DNA from: Paractinoplanes aksuensis
GTDB taxonomy: Bacteria > Actinomycetota > Actinomycetes > Mycobacteriales > Micromonosporaceae
Direction of reading: 5' to 3'
Length of the DNA: 64,000 nucleotides
Assembly: GCF_024137025.1 (NCBI RefSeq)
Contig: NZ_JAMYJR010000002.1
Coordinates: forward strand, 434,001 to 498,000
A program made the position numbers and the translations under genes. Positions within the stretch are counted from its first letter, which is position 1. The number at the start of each line of letters is the position of its first letter. Of the stretch, positions 1 through 9,514 are shown piece after piece. The notes under the pieces are model-generated. The model was not told where the DNA came from. It worked only from the letters and a program-made list of their open reading frames with translations, and did not search any database.

Positions 1-772
1 GGGCCCCGGCCTGATCCAGAACGTGCTGACCCAGCGGGGCACGGTGAGCCGGGTCTACCTGCCGCCGGACGCGAACTGCCTGCTCTCGGTGGCCGACCAC
101 TGCTTCCGGTCGAAGTCGTACATCAACCTGATCGTCATCGACAAGCAGCCGCAGCTGCAGTGGCTGACCATGGACGAGGCGATCGAGCACTGCGCCCGCG
201 GCGCCGGCATCTGGAACTGGGCCGGCACCGACGACGGCACGAGCGACCCCGACATCATCATGGCCTGCGCCGGCGACGTCGTGACCATGGAGACGGTGGC
301 CGCGGCCCAGATCCTCAAGGAAAAGCTGCCCGGGATGCGGGTGCGCGTGGTCAACGTCGTCGACCTGATGACGCTGGTGCGGCGCAAGGACCACCCGCAC
401 GGCATGAGTGACACCCTGTTCACCGAGCTGTTCACCGACACGGTCGACGTGGTGTTCTCGTTCCACGGCTACCCGGGGGCGATCCACCAGCTCGTGCACG
501 GCCGGCCCGACGCCGACCGGTTCCGGGTGCGCGGCTTCATCGAGCAGGGCACCACGACGACCCCGTTCGACATGACGGTGCGCAACCGGGCCTCGCGCTA
601 CCACCTGGTCATCGACGCCATCAACAACGCGCGCCGGCTGCCCCAGGGGGCCGAAGACCTGAAGAAGTGGTGCGAGTCCCAGCTGGCCCGTCACGAGCAG
701 TACGTGGTGGAACACCTGGAGGACATGCCCGAGGTCCGCGACTGGGCGCTGGGCGACTGGGCGGCGTCCTAA
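1..772 (+). CDS. Phosphoketolase, C-terminal part (5' end outside window)
   Basis: The frame is open from base 2 with no start and begins GPGLIQNVLTQRG, the conserved phosphoketolase segment after the thiamine-diphosphate domain. About 256 of the roughly 790-800 residues usual for the family are present. Further family-like stretches are YLPPDANCLL and NLIVIDKQPQLQWL, then the C-terminal domain with the FSFHGYPGAIHQL block. The family cleaves xylulose-5-phosphate and/or fructose-6-phosphate with phosphate to acetyl phosphate plus a smaller sugar phosphate in the cytoplasm. The GTG at 23 is an internal codon, not the start. The TAA stop (770-772) overlaps the stop of the convergent GGDEF-EAL gene. 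Substrate preference cannot be told from this part. Confidence 0.93.
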   Translation, partial: GPGLIQNVLTQRGTVSRVYLPPDANCLLSVADHCFRSKSYINLIVIDKQPQLQWLTMDEAIEHCARGAGIWNWAGTDDGTSDPDIIMACAGDVVTMETVAAAQILKEKLPGMRVRVVNVVDLMTLVRRKDHPHGMSDTLFTELFTDTVDVVFSFHGYPGAIHQLVHGRPDADRFRVRGFIEQGTTTTPFDMTVRNRASRYHLVIDAINNARRLPQGAEDLKKWCESQLARHEQYVVEHLEDMPEVRDWALGDWAAS

Positions 773-2985
773 GCCAGGACGACGACGGTGGCCGGGGTGA
801 AGTCGGGCTCGGCCACCGGACGGCCGAAGTGGTAGCCCTGCAGGTAGCGGTAGCCGAGCCGGTGCAGGGCCTCGGCCTGCTCGGCCGTTTCGACGCCCTC
901 GGCCACCGCGACCAGCCCCAGGCCCGCGCTCACCTGGTAGAGCGCGTCGGCGATGACCGTGGGCCGGCCGGCCTCGGTCACGTTGTCGACGAACGACTTG
1001 TCGACCTTGAGGATGTCGACCGGCACGGTCTGCAGCAGACCGAGCGACGAGTGGCCGGTGCCGAAGTCGTCGAGCGCGATCCGCACGCCGAGCGCGCGCA
1101 GTTCGTGCAGCGCGACCACGGCCTGGCCGCCCTCGAAGACGGCGGTCTCGGTGACCTCGACGGCCAGGCACGACGCGGGCAGGCCGCTGTCGGCCAGGGC
1201 CGCCGCCACGGTCGCCGCGAAGTGCGGGCGGGCCAGCTGGCGGGCCGAGACGTTGACGCTGATCCGGTCGGGGGCGGCCGGGCCCAGGTCGGACCGCCAC
1301 GCCGCGAGGCGGTGACAGGCCGTGCGCAGGATCCACTCGCCCAGCTCGACGATCAGGCCGTTGCGCTCGGCGACCGGGATGAACGCGGCCGGGCTGACCA
1401 GCCCGCGCACCGGGTGCTCCCAGCGCACCAGGGCCTCGACCGCGGCCACCCGCCCGGCCGGCAGCTCGACGATCGGCTGGTAGACGACCCGGAACTGGCC
1501 CAGGTCGAGCGCGGTGCGGATCTCGGCGCCGAGCCGGACGAACTCGCCCGCCCGCTCGTCCAGGGCCGGGGTCCAGCGGCGTACGGGCTCACCGGTCTGT
1601 TTGGCCGCGTACATCGCCGACTCGGCCTGCCGCAGCAGCTCGACCGGGCTGACGCCGGTGCCCCCGGCCAGTCCGATGGCGACCCCGACGTACAGCTCGT
1701 GACCGCCCTCGGCCACCGGCGCGCCCAGCGCGTGGGCCAGCGCCGCGGCCGCCGCCCGGGCCTGGCCGGCGTCGGCGTCGGTCAGCAGCACCGCGAACTC
1801 GTCGCCGCCGATCCGCGCCACCAGCGCGCCGACCGGCGCCGCGGCCGACATCCGGGCGGCCAGCGAGCCCAGCACGCGGTCGCCGACCGGCCGGCCCAGC
1901 TCGTCGTTGACGTTCTTGAAGCCGTTGAGGCCGAGCAGCGCGATCTGCGGGCGACCGGCGGCCAGGGCCTCGCCCAGCTCCTGCTCGAACCGGCGGCGGC
2001 TGGCCAGCCCGGTCAGCGGGTCCTGCATGGCGGCCCGGGTCAGCTCGGCCGACTGGCGGCGCACCTCGAACACGAACCCGGACATCCGCGCGATGACCAG
2101 CAGCACCAGCACGCCCGCGCCGACCGCGACCGAGAGCCGGCCGACCGGGTCGCCGCCGATCCGCGGGATCAGCAGCAGGGCCGGGGCCAGCAGCGCGCAG
2201 CCGCCGAACAGCAGCAGGCGGGACGGCCCGACCCGGGCCGCCACCCGCACCTCGCCGCCGCGCTCGCCGGCCATCGACGGGTGCAGCGCGGCCACCGCCC
2301 ACAAGACGTAGGCCAGCAGGAAGACCGGGTCGGCCAGGTGGGTCGAGGCCGACGTGTAGAGCGGGAGGACGGCGAAGGCGATGTCGGCCACGAGCATGAG
2401 CACCGCGCCCGCCACGAGCAGCCGGGCGCTGGTCGAGCGGGTGCCGCCGCCGGTGAACAGGCGGGCCAGCAGGCCGATGACCATCGCGTCGGCCGCCGGG
2501 TAGGCGACCGTGGTGATGTGCTCCAGCGTCGAGGTGCCGGAGTCGGCGGCCACCGGGTAGAGCACGAACAGCCAGAACACCAGGCCCAGCCCGGTGCCGA
2601 CGATGGCCGCGTCGATCAGGTCGCCGGACTCGCTGCGGTGCCGGCGCACCAGCAGCAACAGACCGGCGAACAGCATCGGGTACGAGCCGAGATAGAACAC
2701 GTCGGCGAACGACGGGTACGGCGACCGGTGCAGCACGCTCTCGTAGAACTCGTAGGTCAGGTCGCCGGCCACGAAGGTGATCTGCGCGGCCGCCAGCCAG
2801 CGCCACATCGCCGGGCGCTCGGGCCGGTGCAGGCGCAACGCGATCAGGATGCCGGCCGCGGTGGCCACCCCGATCAGGTCGTACACGATGCTGGCCACGA
2901 CACTGCCTTCGGGCAGCACGAAATGAACGGCGGCCGCGACCATCCCGGCCGCGAGCCACCAGAACCAGAGCCGTCCGTGCCGCAC
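769..2985 (-). CDS. Membrane-anchored GGDEF-EAL protein (cyclic-di-GMP turnover)
   Basis: 738 residues. The first ~310 form about nine to ten hydrophobic segments with the VAYPAADAMV-type loop common in actinobacterial sensor cyclases. A GGDEF domain follows (DPLTGL near 323, GGDEF itself at 393-397), then an EAL domain (EAL at 517-519, with EVTET, DDFGTG, KVDKSF and EGVET all present). The EAL half has every hallmark of an active c-di-GMP phosphodiesterase. The GGDEF half keeps its signature, but the upstream metal-binding segment, usually LDxDxFK, reads LGLNGFK and so lacks both aspartates. Cyclase activity is therefore doubtful, and the domain may only bind GTP or regulate the EAL domain. 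The gene is convergent with the phosphoketolase gene (stops overlap). The signal it senses is unknown. Confidence 0.9.
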   Translation of the reverse strand: MRHGRLWFWWLAAGMVAAAVHFVLPEGSVVASIVYDLIGVATAAGILIALRLHRPERPAMWRWLAAAQITFVAGDLTYEFYESVLHRSPYPSFADVFYLGSYPMLFAGLLLLVRRHRSESGDLIDAAIVGTGLGLVFWLFVLYPVAADSGTSTLEHITTVAYPAADAMVIGLLARLFTGGGTRSTSARLLVAGAVLMLVADIAFAVLPLYTSASTHLADPVFLLAYVLWAVAALHPSMAGERGGEVRVAARVGPSRLLLFGGCALLAPALLLIPRIGGDPVGRLSVAVGAGVLVLLVIARMSGFVFEVRRQSAELTRAAMQDPLTGLASRRRFEQELGEALAAGRPQIALLGLNGFKNVNDELGRPVGDRVLGSLAARMSAAAPVGALVARIGGDEFAVLLTDADAGQARAAAAALAHALGAPVAEGGHELYVGVAIGLAGGTGVSPVELLRQAESAMYAAKQTGEPVRRWTPALDERAGEFVRLGAEIRTALDLGQFRVVYQPIVELPAGRVAAVEALVRWEHPVRGLVSPAAFIPVAERNGLIVELGEWILRTACHRLAAWRSDLGPAAPDRISVNVSARQLARPHFAATVAAALADSGLPASCLAVEVTETAVFEGGQAVVALHELRALGVRIALDDFGTGHSSLGLLQTVPVDILKVDKSFVDNVTEAGRPTVIADALYQVSAGLGLVAVAEGVETAEQAEALHRLGYRYLQGYHFGRPVAEPDFTPATVVVLA

Positions 2986-3099
2986 GACGGGTCATCGGAC
3001 CGCCCGGCCCCGATCTGAGCCGGTGCGAGGGACTTCACACGACATCCCGGCCGGAGCCGGGGGCTGGACGCGCCGGGCCGGGCGGGCAACCATCGAACG

Positions 3100-3759
3100 A
3101 TGGGCTCCCAGGTCCCGGCGGACGCGCGGGCGCAGGCCGAGCTGCGATGGGCCGTCGCCGAACGACAGCGGATCGAGCTGCAGGTGGCCGAGATGCGGGC
3201 CCACCTGCACCAGCGGGCCATCGACGCCGAGGTGGCGGAGACCCGCCGGCGGCTGCTGGCCGACCTGCGCCGCGGGGCCGGCCGCAACGGGCTGGGCTTT
3301 CTCGACCCCGGCTTCCTGGCGCTGGCCGACCGGCCCACGATCGCCGAGGCGGTGCTGGAATCGGCCCTCGTCGCCGGGCGGGCCGACTTCTGCGACCTGC
3401 GCGGCTACGACGCGGCGACGGCCGGTCTGCACCGGCAGGGCCAGCGCGGCTTCGACGACGACTACCTGGCGTTCTTCGACGGTCTGGGCGGCGACCGGGT
3501 CACCGCCTGGTCGGTCGCGGCGGCGACCCGCGAGGCCGTCCTGATCGACGACGTGCTGCGGAGCCCGGTCTTCGGCGACCGGGCGATCCTGGACACGGTG
3601 CGGGCGGCGGGCGTCCGGGCCGTCTACTCGTATCCGCTGCTGGATTCCTACGGCGTCCTGTACGGGGTGCTGTCGCTGCACTACCGCCGGCCCTCGCCCC
3701 GCCACGGCATGCCGGAACTGGTGGCGGCGGGCGCGGCCCGGGCCCTCACGGCATCCTGA
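3100..3759 (+). CDS. GAF-domain protein with N-terminal coiled coil
   Basis: 219 residues, ATG start. Residues ~8-65 are rich in Ala, Glu, Arg and Leu with heptad character and probably form a coiled coil. Residues ~70-215 resemble a GAF domain: a helix around AEAVLESALVAGRADFCDLRGYD, the ATREAVLIDDV segment, and a C-terminal YSYPLLDSYGVLYGVLSLHY strand pair. There are no membrane segments, catalytic domain or DNA-binding domain, so it may act as a stand-alone sensor or anti-sigma-type partner; this is inference. It is divergent from the GGDEF-EAL gene, with a 114-bp gap that would hold both promoters. No ligand-binding residues can be assigned. Confidence 0.75.
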   Translation: MGSQVPADARAQAELRWAVAERQRIELQVAEMRAHLHQRAIDAEVAETRRRLLADLRRGAGRNGLGFLDPGFLALADRPTIAEAVLESALVAGRADFCDLRGYDAATAGLHRQGQRGFDDDYLAFFDGLGGDRVTAWSVAAATREAVLIDDVLRSPVFGDRAILDTVRAAGVRAVYSYPLLDSYGVLYGVLSLHYRRPSPRHGMPELVAAGAARALTAS

Positions 3760-3822
3760 AGCTGCTGCGGAATCGTTCGTAGGGGCTCGCTTCCGTGATC
3801 GGAACATTGGTAGCGTCTCGCC

Positions 3823-5190
3823 ATGACGACGGAATCCGGAGTTGATCGCGCCCTGCTGGCCGGGCTGGCCGCCCGTGAGCGCGGTGTCTTCGCCGAGCGG
3901 CGGCCCCGGTCGGCCGCCGCTTATCAGCGGGCCGACCACCTGTTCGGGCGGGTGCCGATGACCTGGATGAACAAGACCGCGGCCGGGTTCCCGGTCTACT
4001 TCGAGCGGGCCTCCGGCAACCGGATCACCGACGTCGACGGCCACGAGTACCTCGACTTCTGCCTGGGTGACACCGGGGCCATGGCCGGGCACTCCCCCGC
4101 GCCGGTCGTCGAGGCCGTCAACCACCGGCTGGCCACGCTGGGCGGGGCCACCACGATGATGCCGACCGAGGACGCGGCGGCCGTGGGCGCCGAGCTGAGC
4201 CGCCGGTTCGGGCTGCCCTACTGGAGTTTCGCGCTGACCGCGACCGACGCCAACCGGTGGGCCATCCGGCTGCTGCGGGCGGTCACCGGGCGGCCGAAGA
4301 TCCTGGTCAACAGCTACTGCTACCACGGCTCGGTCGACGAGTCGCTGATCGTGGTCGGGCCCGACGGGCGCGGCACGAGCCGGGAGGGCAACGTCGGCGC
4401 GCCGGTCGACGTGACCGCGACGAGCCGGGTCGCCGAGTTCAACGACCTGTCCATGCTGGAGGCCGAGCTCGCCCACGGCGATGTGGCGGCCGTGCTCATG
4501 GAACCGGCGCTGACCAACATCGGCATCGTGCTGCCCGAGCCGGGCTACCTGGCCGGGGTGCGTGAGCTGACCCGCAAGTACGGTACCTACCTGATCAACG
4601 ACGAGACGCACACGTTCTCGGCCGGGCCGGGCGGGGCCACCGCGGCCTGGGACCTCGCTCCCGACGTGCTCACGATCGGCAAGGCCATCGCCGGCGGCAT
4701 CCCGATCGGGGCGTACGGGTTGAGCGCCGATCTGGCCGGGGCCATCCTCGGCCGCTCCGACCTCGACCTGGTCGACATGGGCGGGGTCGGCGGCACCCTG
4801 GCCGGCAACCCGGTCTCGATGGCTGCCGCCCGCGCCTGCCTCGACCAGGTGCTGACCGAGCAGGCGTTCGAGAGGATGACCGCCACCGCGACCGCGTTCG
4901 CCACCGGGCTTCGCAAGATCATTGAGGGGTACGGGCTGCCGTGGTCGGTCAGCCGGCTCGGCGCTCGCGTCGAGTACCGGTTCGCCGACCCCGCCCCGCG
5001 CAACGGTACCGAGTCGGCGGCCGCCGCGGACGCCGAGCTCGAGGACTTCCTGCACGTCTACCTGGCCAACCGCGGGGTGCTGCTCACCCCGTTCCACAAC
5101 ATGGCGCTGATGGCGCCGCAGACCACCACGGCCGACGTCGACCGCCACCACTCGATCTTCGCCGACGCGCTGAGCGAGCTCACGGCCTGA
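3823..5190 (+). CDS. Class III PLP-dependent aminotransferase (glutamate-1-semialdehyde aminomutase-like)
   Basis: 455 residues, cytoplasmic. Fold-type I, class III features: the PLP-ring aspartate in LINDETHTF (D260) and the Schiff-base lysine in TIGKAIAGG (K287), plus YLDFCLGDTGAMAGHSP near the N terminus as in glutamate-1-semialdehyde aminomutase relatives. It is probably not HemL itself, because no haem genes are nearby and the middle of the protein diverges; an unknown amino acid or amine substrate is likely. A TAGCGT -10 box (3811-3816) lies 6 bp before the ATG with no Shine-Dalgarno sequence, so the transcript looks leaderless. An inverted repeat TTCCG-TGAT-CGGAA (3791-3804) just upstream could be an operator. 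It overlaps the end of the convergent PASTA gene by 11 bp. Confidence 0.85.
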   Translation: MTTESGVDRALLAGLAARERGVFAERRPRSAAAYQRADHLFGRVPMTWMNKTAAGFPVYFERASGNRITDVDGHEYLDFCLGDTGAMAGHSPAPVVEAVNHRLATLGGATTMMPTEDAAAVGAELSRRFGLPYWSFALTATDANRWAIRLLRAVTGRPKILVNSYCYHGSVDESLIVVGPDGRGTSREGNVGAPVDVTATSRVAEFNDLSMLEAELAHGDVAAVLMEPALTNIGIVLPEPGYLAGVRELTRKYGTYLINDETHTFSAGPGGATAAWDLAPDVLTIGKAIAGGIPIGAYGLSADLAGAILGRSDLDLVDMGGVGGTLAGNPVSMAAARACLDQVLTEQAFERMTATATAFATGLRKIIEGYGLPWSVSRLGARVEYRFADPAPRNGTESAAAADAELEDFLHVYLANRGVLLTPFHNMALMAPQTTTADVDRHHSIFADALSELTA

Positions 5191-5935
5191 GGTCGGGCAT
5201 CTCGACCGTGCTGACGGCCACCGCGGTGCCGCTCGGCACGGTCGCGCCCGGCGGCACGGCCTGCCGGGTCACCAGCGCGTTGTCGGGCACGCCGTCGGGC
5301 ACCAGCAGCGTCACGTTGCTGCGGCTGGCCGCCTGCTTGGCCTCGCCCAGCGTCTGGTTGCTCAGGTCGGGCACCGTCTGCTGGTTCTGACGCTCGGCCT
5401 CCTCCAGCAGCTCGCGGACCCGGATGCTGGTCCACAGGTAGTTCAGGATGAACCCGGCCAGCAGTCCGATGATCAAGACCGAGATGCCCACCGCACCCGC
5501 GTACGCCGTGCTGCCCAACGGGTCGTGCAGCGCCCCCGCCAGGCTGCGCAGGCTGGGCACGACCTTGCCCAGGTTGACCAGGCCGAGACCGATGACGATC
5601 GTGGTCAGCCAGTCCGACACCTTGATCAGGTTCGAGTTGGTCAGATAGAAGGTGGCGGCCCGCCCGTCGTTGGCGGCGGCCTCGCTCGCCTCGGCGGCCC
5701 GGGCCCTCGGCAGCCCGAACAGGAAGCCCAGCCCGGCGCCGACCGCGGCCGCGGCCACGAACAGCAGGAAAGCGGTGACGCCGGCCCCGCCGTCGCTGCT
5801 CGCCAGCGCCAGCAGCACCGACACGAGCGTCATGGCGAACAGCAGCCCCACCACGAACACGGACACGCCGCGCTGAATCTTGTCACCGGCCCGGCGCGGC
5901 GTCCGCGCGGGCGAAAAGAGGTCACGAACACCCAT
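5180..5935 (-). CDS. Membrane protein with C-terminal PASTA domain
   Basis: 251 residues. A short basic N terminus is followed by about four membrane segments (roughly residues 24-46, 53-75, 108-128 and 142-167). A short linker (ELLEEAERQNQ) then leads to one PASTA repeat (~188-245: TVPDLSNQTLGEAKQAAS to PPGATVPSGTAVAVSTV). PASTA domains usually bind muropeptides or beta-lactams outside the cell on Ser/Thr kinases and penicillin-binding proteins. Here there is no kinase or transpeptidase domain, and with an even number of membrane spans the PASTA side is unclear. A cell-wall-sensing or stabilising role is inference. The start ATG is divergent from the chemoreceptor gene at 6036. Confidence 0.8.
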   Translation of the reverse strand: MGVRDLFSPARTPRRAGDKIQRGVSVFVVGLLFAMTLVSVLLALASSDGGAGVTAFLLFVAAAAVGAGLGFLFGLPRARAAEASEAAANDGRAATFYLTNSNLIKVSDWLTTIVIGLGLVNLGKVVPSLRSLAGALHDPLGSTAYAGAVGISVLIIGLLAGFILNYLWTSIRVRELLEEAERQNQQTVPDLSNQTLGEAKQAASRSNVTLLVPDGVPDNALVTRQAVPPGATVPSGTAVAVSTVEMPDLRP

Positions 5936-6035
5936 GGGGACGCACCGTATTGGTTCTCGCCGATCTGTGCGGGGGCGGGGTCGGTGTTTCGCGATTGGGC
6001 CTTAAAGACCGCATAACACTCCGTAGCCTGACGTC

Positions 6036-7550
6036 ATGGGTCTGTTCGGAAAGCGGACGGTGGACGAGGCCGCACCGCAGCGCACGCCTCCGCGCGACAT
6101 CGAGGCGCTCGAAGAGCTGGTCAACAACCTCGAGTCGGCCACGGACGAGGCGAGCAGCTGGCGCATCTACGCCTCGACGTACCTCGAGTTCTACGACCTG
6201 CTGTACGTGGCGGTGTGGATCATCGACAACGGCACTCCCCGGCTGGAGTACGAGTGCGGCAAGCTGGCCGGCTCGCTCGGCGGCGGGGTGTCGGGTGTCG
6301 TCCAGCAGGCGATCCGCAGCAACCACGCGGTGTACCTGACCGGTTCGACGGCCGTCGCCGATCCGCGCTTCGCCGCGGCGCACCGGGGCGGCGCCCTGTC
6401 GGGCACGGCGGTCCCGATCACCACGGGCCACAAGGTGACTGCGGTGATGGAGTACTACGCATCGCGCGACGCCGCCCCGGACTCAGCCCTGATCAGCAAG
6501 TGGGGCGCCATCGGCCGGGTCGCCGAGCAGGCCCGGGTGGCCGCGCTGACCGCGTACTACACCCGACAGGTGGCCGACGACCGGCTGGCCGTGACCAATG
6601 TCGTGGCCGCCCTCGGGCACACCTCGGACTCGTCGGTCGCGCTGCGGTCCGCCCTGGACGCCGTGCGGACGGCCTTCCACTGGGCCTACGGCTCGTACTG
6701 GCAGATCGACGAACAGGACAACGTGCTGCGCTTCATGGTCGAGTCGGGCGACGCCGGCGAGGAGTTCAAGAAGGTCACCCTGGCTGCCACGTTCGCCGAG
6801 GGGGTCGGCTTGTCGGGCCGGGCCTGGCGGGCCCGCGACCTGGTCTTCGTCCGTGACATCGGGCAGCTCACCGACTGCGTGCGGGCGCCCGCGGCACAAC
6901 GGGCCGGCGTCCGCTCCGGGGTCTGCTTCCCGATCTCGAGCGGCGACCGCATCGTCGGCACGATGGACTTCTTCACCACCGAGTTCGTCGAGCTGTCGGA
7001 CTCACGGATGGACGCGCTGCGCAACGTGCAGCAGCTCGTGTCGCAGCGCCTCGACGTGGTGCGCGGGGCAGAGATCGCCGCCGGCAACGCCCGGTCCCTG
7101 CTCGACACGGTGTCCCGGCTGCGCACGGCCACCTCGGACGCGAGCCGGGTGGCCGACGACGCGGTGAGCCGGGCCTCGGACATGACCGGCGACGTCGCCG
7201 CGCTCAACGACGCGTCGGCGGCCATCGGCGACGTCATCCAGATCATCTCGTCGATCGCCGATCAGACGAACCTGCTGGCCCTCAACGCCACCATCGAGGC
7301 GGCCCGGGCGGGCGAGATCGGCAAGGGCTTCGCGGTCGTCGCGGGCGAGGTCAAGGAGCTGGCCCGCGAGACCGCGGAAGCCACCAAGAAGGTCTCCGAG
7401 CAGATCGCGGCCCTGCAGTCGAGCGCCGAGTCGGTGGCCTCCGGCATCCGCACCACCAGCGACACGATCGCCCAGATCAACACCGTGCAGGCCCGGATCA
7501 GCGAAGTGCTCGAGGAGCAGGCCTCGATGGCCCACGCCTTCGAGCACTGA
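6036..7550 (+). CDS. Soluble methyl-accepting chemotaxis protein with two GAF domains
   Basis: 504 residues without a membrane segment. Two GAF-like sensor modules (~15-175 and ~185-350) precede a coiled-coil signalling domain with the highly conserved hairpin tip [19 protein letters not shown] and [15 protein letters not shown] (~405-445). It should signal to CheA/CheW from the cytoplasm. The signalling helix pair after the tip is short, giving a compact receptor. No CheR/CheB docking tail is visible. A TAGCCT box (6024-6029) is 6 bp before the ATG with no Shine-Dalgarno sequence, suggesting a leaderless transcript. A GCCGATCTG block (5959-5967) is shared with the next chemoreceptor promoter. 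The convergent neighbour is a second chemoreceptor, 6 bp away. Confidence 0.9.
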   Translation: MGLFGKRTVDEAAPQRTPPRDIEALEELVNNLESATDEASSWRIYASTYLEFYDLLYVAVWIIDNGTPRLEYECGKLAGSLGGGVSGVVQQAIRSNHAVYLTGSTAVADPRFAAAHRGGALSGTAVPITTGHKVTAVMEYYASRDAAPDSALISKWGAIGRVAEQARVAALTAYYTRQVADDRLAVTNVVAALGHTSDSSVALRSALDAVRTAFHWAYGSYWQIDEQDNVLRFMVESGDAGEEFKKVTLAATFAEGVGLSGRAWRARDLVFVRDIGQLTDCVRAPAAQRAGVRSGVCFPISSGDRIVGTMDFFTTEFVELSDSRMDALRNVQQLVSQRLDVVRGAEIAAGNARSLLDTVSRLRTATSDASRVADDAVSRASDMTGDVAALNDASAAIGDVIQIISSIADQTNLLALNATIEAARAGEIGKGFAVVAGEVKELARETAEATKKVSEQIAALQSSAESVASGIRTTSDTIAQINTVQARISEVLEEQASMAHAFEH

Positions 7551-7556
7551 GCCTGT

Positions 7557-9137
7557 TCAGTAGCGGAAGCGCGAGACCAGCGTCTGCAGCTGGCTCGCGG
7601 TCGTCGCCAGGTCGTCGGCCGCGTGCCGGGTCTCGCCGACCGAGGCCGTGGTGCGCTGGGTCGCCTCCGACACGCCGCCGATCGTGGCGGCGATGTTGCC
7701 GGCGTTCGACGCGGCCTCGGACAGCGTCCGGTTCATCTCCTGCGTGGTCGCGGTCTGCTCCTCCACGGCCGAGGCGATGGTCATCTGGATGCCGTTGATC
7801 CGTTCGATGATGGACGAGATCTCGCCGATCGCGGCGACCGCGCCGCCGGTGTCGCTCTGGATGGCCTGCACCCGGCGCGCGATGTCCTCGGTGGCCTTGG
7901 CCGTCTCCTGGGCCAGGTCCTTGACCTCACCGGCGACGACCGCGAACCCCTTGCCGGACTCGCCGGCCCGGGCCGCCTCGATGGTGGCGTTGAGCGCGAG
8001 CAGGTTGGTCTGCTCGGCGATCGCGGTGATCGTCTTGACCACCGAGGCGATCTCGCTCGACGACTCGCCGAGCCGGGCCACGATCGCGTTCGTGGCCGAG
8101 GCGACCTCGACCGCCTGCACCGCCACCTCGGAGGCCTCGGTGGTGGAGACGCTGATGTCGCGGATGGCCGAGCCCATCTCGTGCGAACCGGCCGAGACGA
8201 CCTGCAGGTTGTTCGAGACGGTGTCGGCCGCGGCGGCGACCGAGCCGGCCTGGACCGAGGCGTCCGAGGCGGCCGAGTCGACGGCGCCCGAGACCGCGGT
8301 CAGCTGACCGGCTGCGGAGTGCAGCGTGGAGGCGTTGCCGGCCAGCGTCACGACGTCCTGGCGCAGCCGGGCGACGGCCTCGTCGAGCGAGCCCGCCATC
8401 AGGCCGACCTCGTCGCGCACGGTCACGCCCGAGCTCCGGGTCAGGTCGCCGTCGGCCAGCCCCTCGGCGACCCGGGCCACCTCGCGGACGGTGTTGCGGA
8501 CCCGGCCCGCCACCCGGAAGCCCAGCAGCAGGCTGATCAGCACACCCAGCGCCAGCAGGACGGCGATCGTCCAGACGGCGGCGGTGGTGTCCGACTCGGC
8601 GTCGTGGATGGCGGCTTCCGAGCGGGTCTGGGCCAGCTCGGCCAGCGCGGTCTGGTCGGCGCCGAGCGCGGCGTAGAGCCGGTTGTAGTCCTCGAGGACC
8701 TTCTGCAGCTCGGCGGCCGAGGCCCCGGTCGAGTCGACCTGCAGGAACTCCAGGAACGCGTCCCAGTCGGCCGCCGCCTTGTCGACGACCGCGGTGGCGT
8801 TCGCGTCCCCGGCGAAGGCCGAGCGCAGCTTGGCCAGCGCCTCCTGGATGGCGGCCTTGTTGGCCTCCATGCCCTGCTCGATCGTGGTCTTGAGCGCCGG
8901 GTAGAGCCGGGCCGCCGACGTGTTGCCGCCGAACGACTCGATGTTCTTGGCGAACGCCCCGGTGGCCTGGGAGACCGCGATGGTCGAGCGCTGGGCGGCC
9001 GCCGCGTCGGCGTTCTGCCCGCGCAGGGTGACCAGCGCGACCCCGCCCACCAGCACCCCGCTGAGCGTGCCGGCCAGCACGGCCGTCCCGATCTTCGTCC
9101 GCAGCGAGCGGTTGTCGAACGCCCCGACCAGTCCCAT
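7557..9137 (-). CDS. Transmembrane methyl-accepting chemotaxis protein
   Basis: 526 residues from the ATG at 9137, chosen because GGAGAGG lies 8 bp upstream; an upstream in-frame extension is possible but lacks this signal. Order: first membrane segment (~16-38), four-helix-bundle-type extracellular domain (~40-185, Ala/Glu-rich), second membrane segment (~190-212), HAMP domain ([26 protein letters not shown]), then a full signalling domain with [19 protein letters not shown] and [15 protein letters not shown]. The extracellular domain has no recognisable ligand motif. A CTCA-N17-GCCGAT promoter element lies 58 bp upstream (see 9195-9224), so flagellar-sigma control is likely. Confidence 0.93.
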   Translation of the reverse strand: MGLVGAFDNRSLRTKIGTAVLAGTLSGVLVGGVALVTLRGQNADAAAAQRSTIAVSQATGAFAKNIESFGGNTSAARLYPALKTTIEQGMEANKAAIQEALAKLRSAFAGDANATAVVDKAAADWDAFLEFLQVDSTGASAAELQKVLEDYNRLYAALGADQTALAELAQTRSEAAIHDAESDTTAAVWTIAVLLALGVLISLLLGFRVAGRVRNTVREVARVAEGLADGDLTRSSGVTVRDEVGLMAGSLDEAVARLRQDVVTLAGNASTLHSAAGQLTAVSGAVDSAASDASVQAGSVAAAADTVSNNLQVVSAGSHEMGSAIRDISVSTTEASEVAVQAVEVASATNAIVARLGESSSEIASVVKTITAIAEQTNLLALNATIEAARAGESGKGFAVVAGEVKDLAQETAKATEDIARRVQAIQSDTGGAVAAIGEISSIIERINGIQMTIASAVEEQTATTQEMNRTLSEAASNAGNIAATIGGVSEATQRTTASVGETRHAADDLATTASQLQTLVSRFRY

Positions 9138-9194
9138 ACCCCGTGCCTCTCCGGTTCTGCTCCGGCCTTGAACCGGATTTGCTCCGCAAAACCT

Positions 9195-9224
9195 CAGATC
9201 GGCATGAAAGGGCCGCAAGCTGAG
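9195..9224 (-). promoter_or_regulatory. Flagellar-sigma-like promoter of the membrane chemoreceptor gene
   Basis: On the minus strand CTCA (9224-9221), 17 bp, then GCCGATCTG (9203-9195), about 58 bp upstream of the ATG at 9137. GCCGAT is the classic sigma-28 -10 core. From memory, Actinoplanes FliA promoters are described as CTCA-N15-17-GCCGAA, which fits well. A second GCCGATCTG stands at 5959-5967 upstream of the other chemoreceptor but without CTCA at the right distance. Confidence 0.5.
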
Positions 9225-9231
9225 CCGTTTG

Positions 9232-9483
9232 TCAGCCTGTTCCTGCCAGGCGGCGGTAGGCGTCGAGCACGAGGCCGTGGAAGTGGTGGACGCCGTGTTC
9301 GGAGAGGCCCGGGACCGCGGGGTCGTAGACGATGCGGCCCTGGTCGAAGGCGGGGGTGGTCATGCCGCGCTGCGCGCTCTCGACGATGCGGATGTCCTGC
9401 TGTTGCAGCACCTCGTCGATGTATTTGACCGACTGCTCCTCGGCCTCGCTCAGCTCGGGTGTCTCGAAGTAGAAGTCCCTCAC
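9232..9483 (-). pseudogene. C-terminal stub of a Rieske-type aromatic-ring/choline-type oxygenase alpha subunit
   Basis: The 83 codons (GTG at 9483) match only the last ~80 residues of the catalytic domain of Rieske non-haem iron oxygenases: the pattern DIRIVESAQRGM followed by an [17 protein letters not shown] ending is typical of that C terminus. The Rieske 2Fe-2S domain and the iron-binding facial triad are absent. An in-frame stop lies upstream at 9508-9510, and the P450 gene begins 31 bp away on the other strand, so the rest is gone. There is no Shine-Dalgarno sequence or room for a promoter. It could be a translated orphan, but a deletion remnant is more likely. Confidence 0.6.
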
Positions 9484-9514
9484 GCTAGCCCGGCCCCGGC
9501 CGGTCGTTCAAGAT

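Noticed and set aside
667..3018. 783-residue plus-strand ORF
   Set aside because: Antisense shadow of the GGDEF-EAL gene; composition is Arg/Gly/Gln/Asp/His-rich with no motif, typical of a GC-rich opposite frame.
2992..5151. 719-residue minus-strand ORF
   Set aside because: Opposite-strand shadow across the GAF and aminotransferase genes, low-complexity composition.
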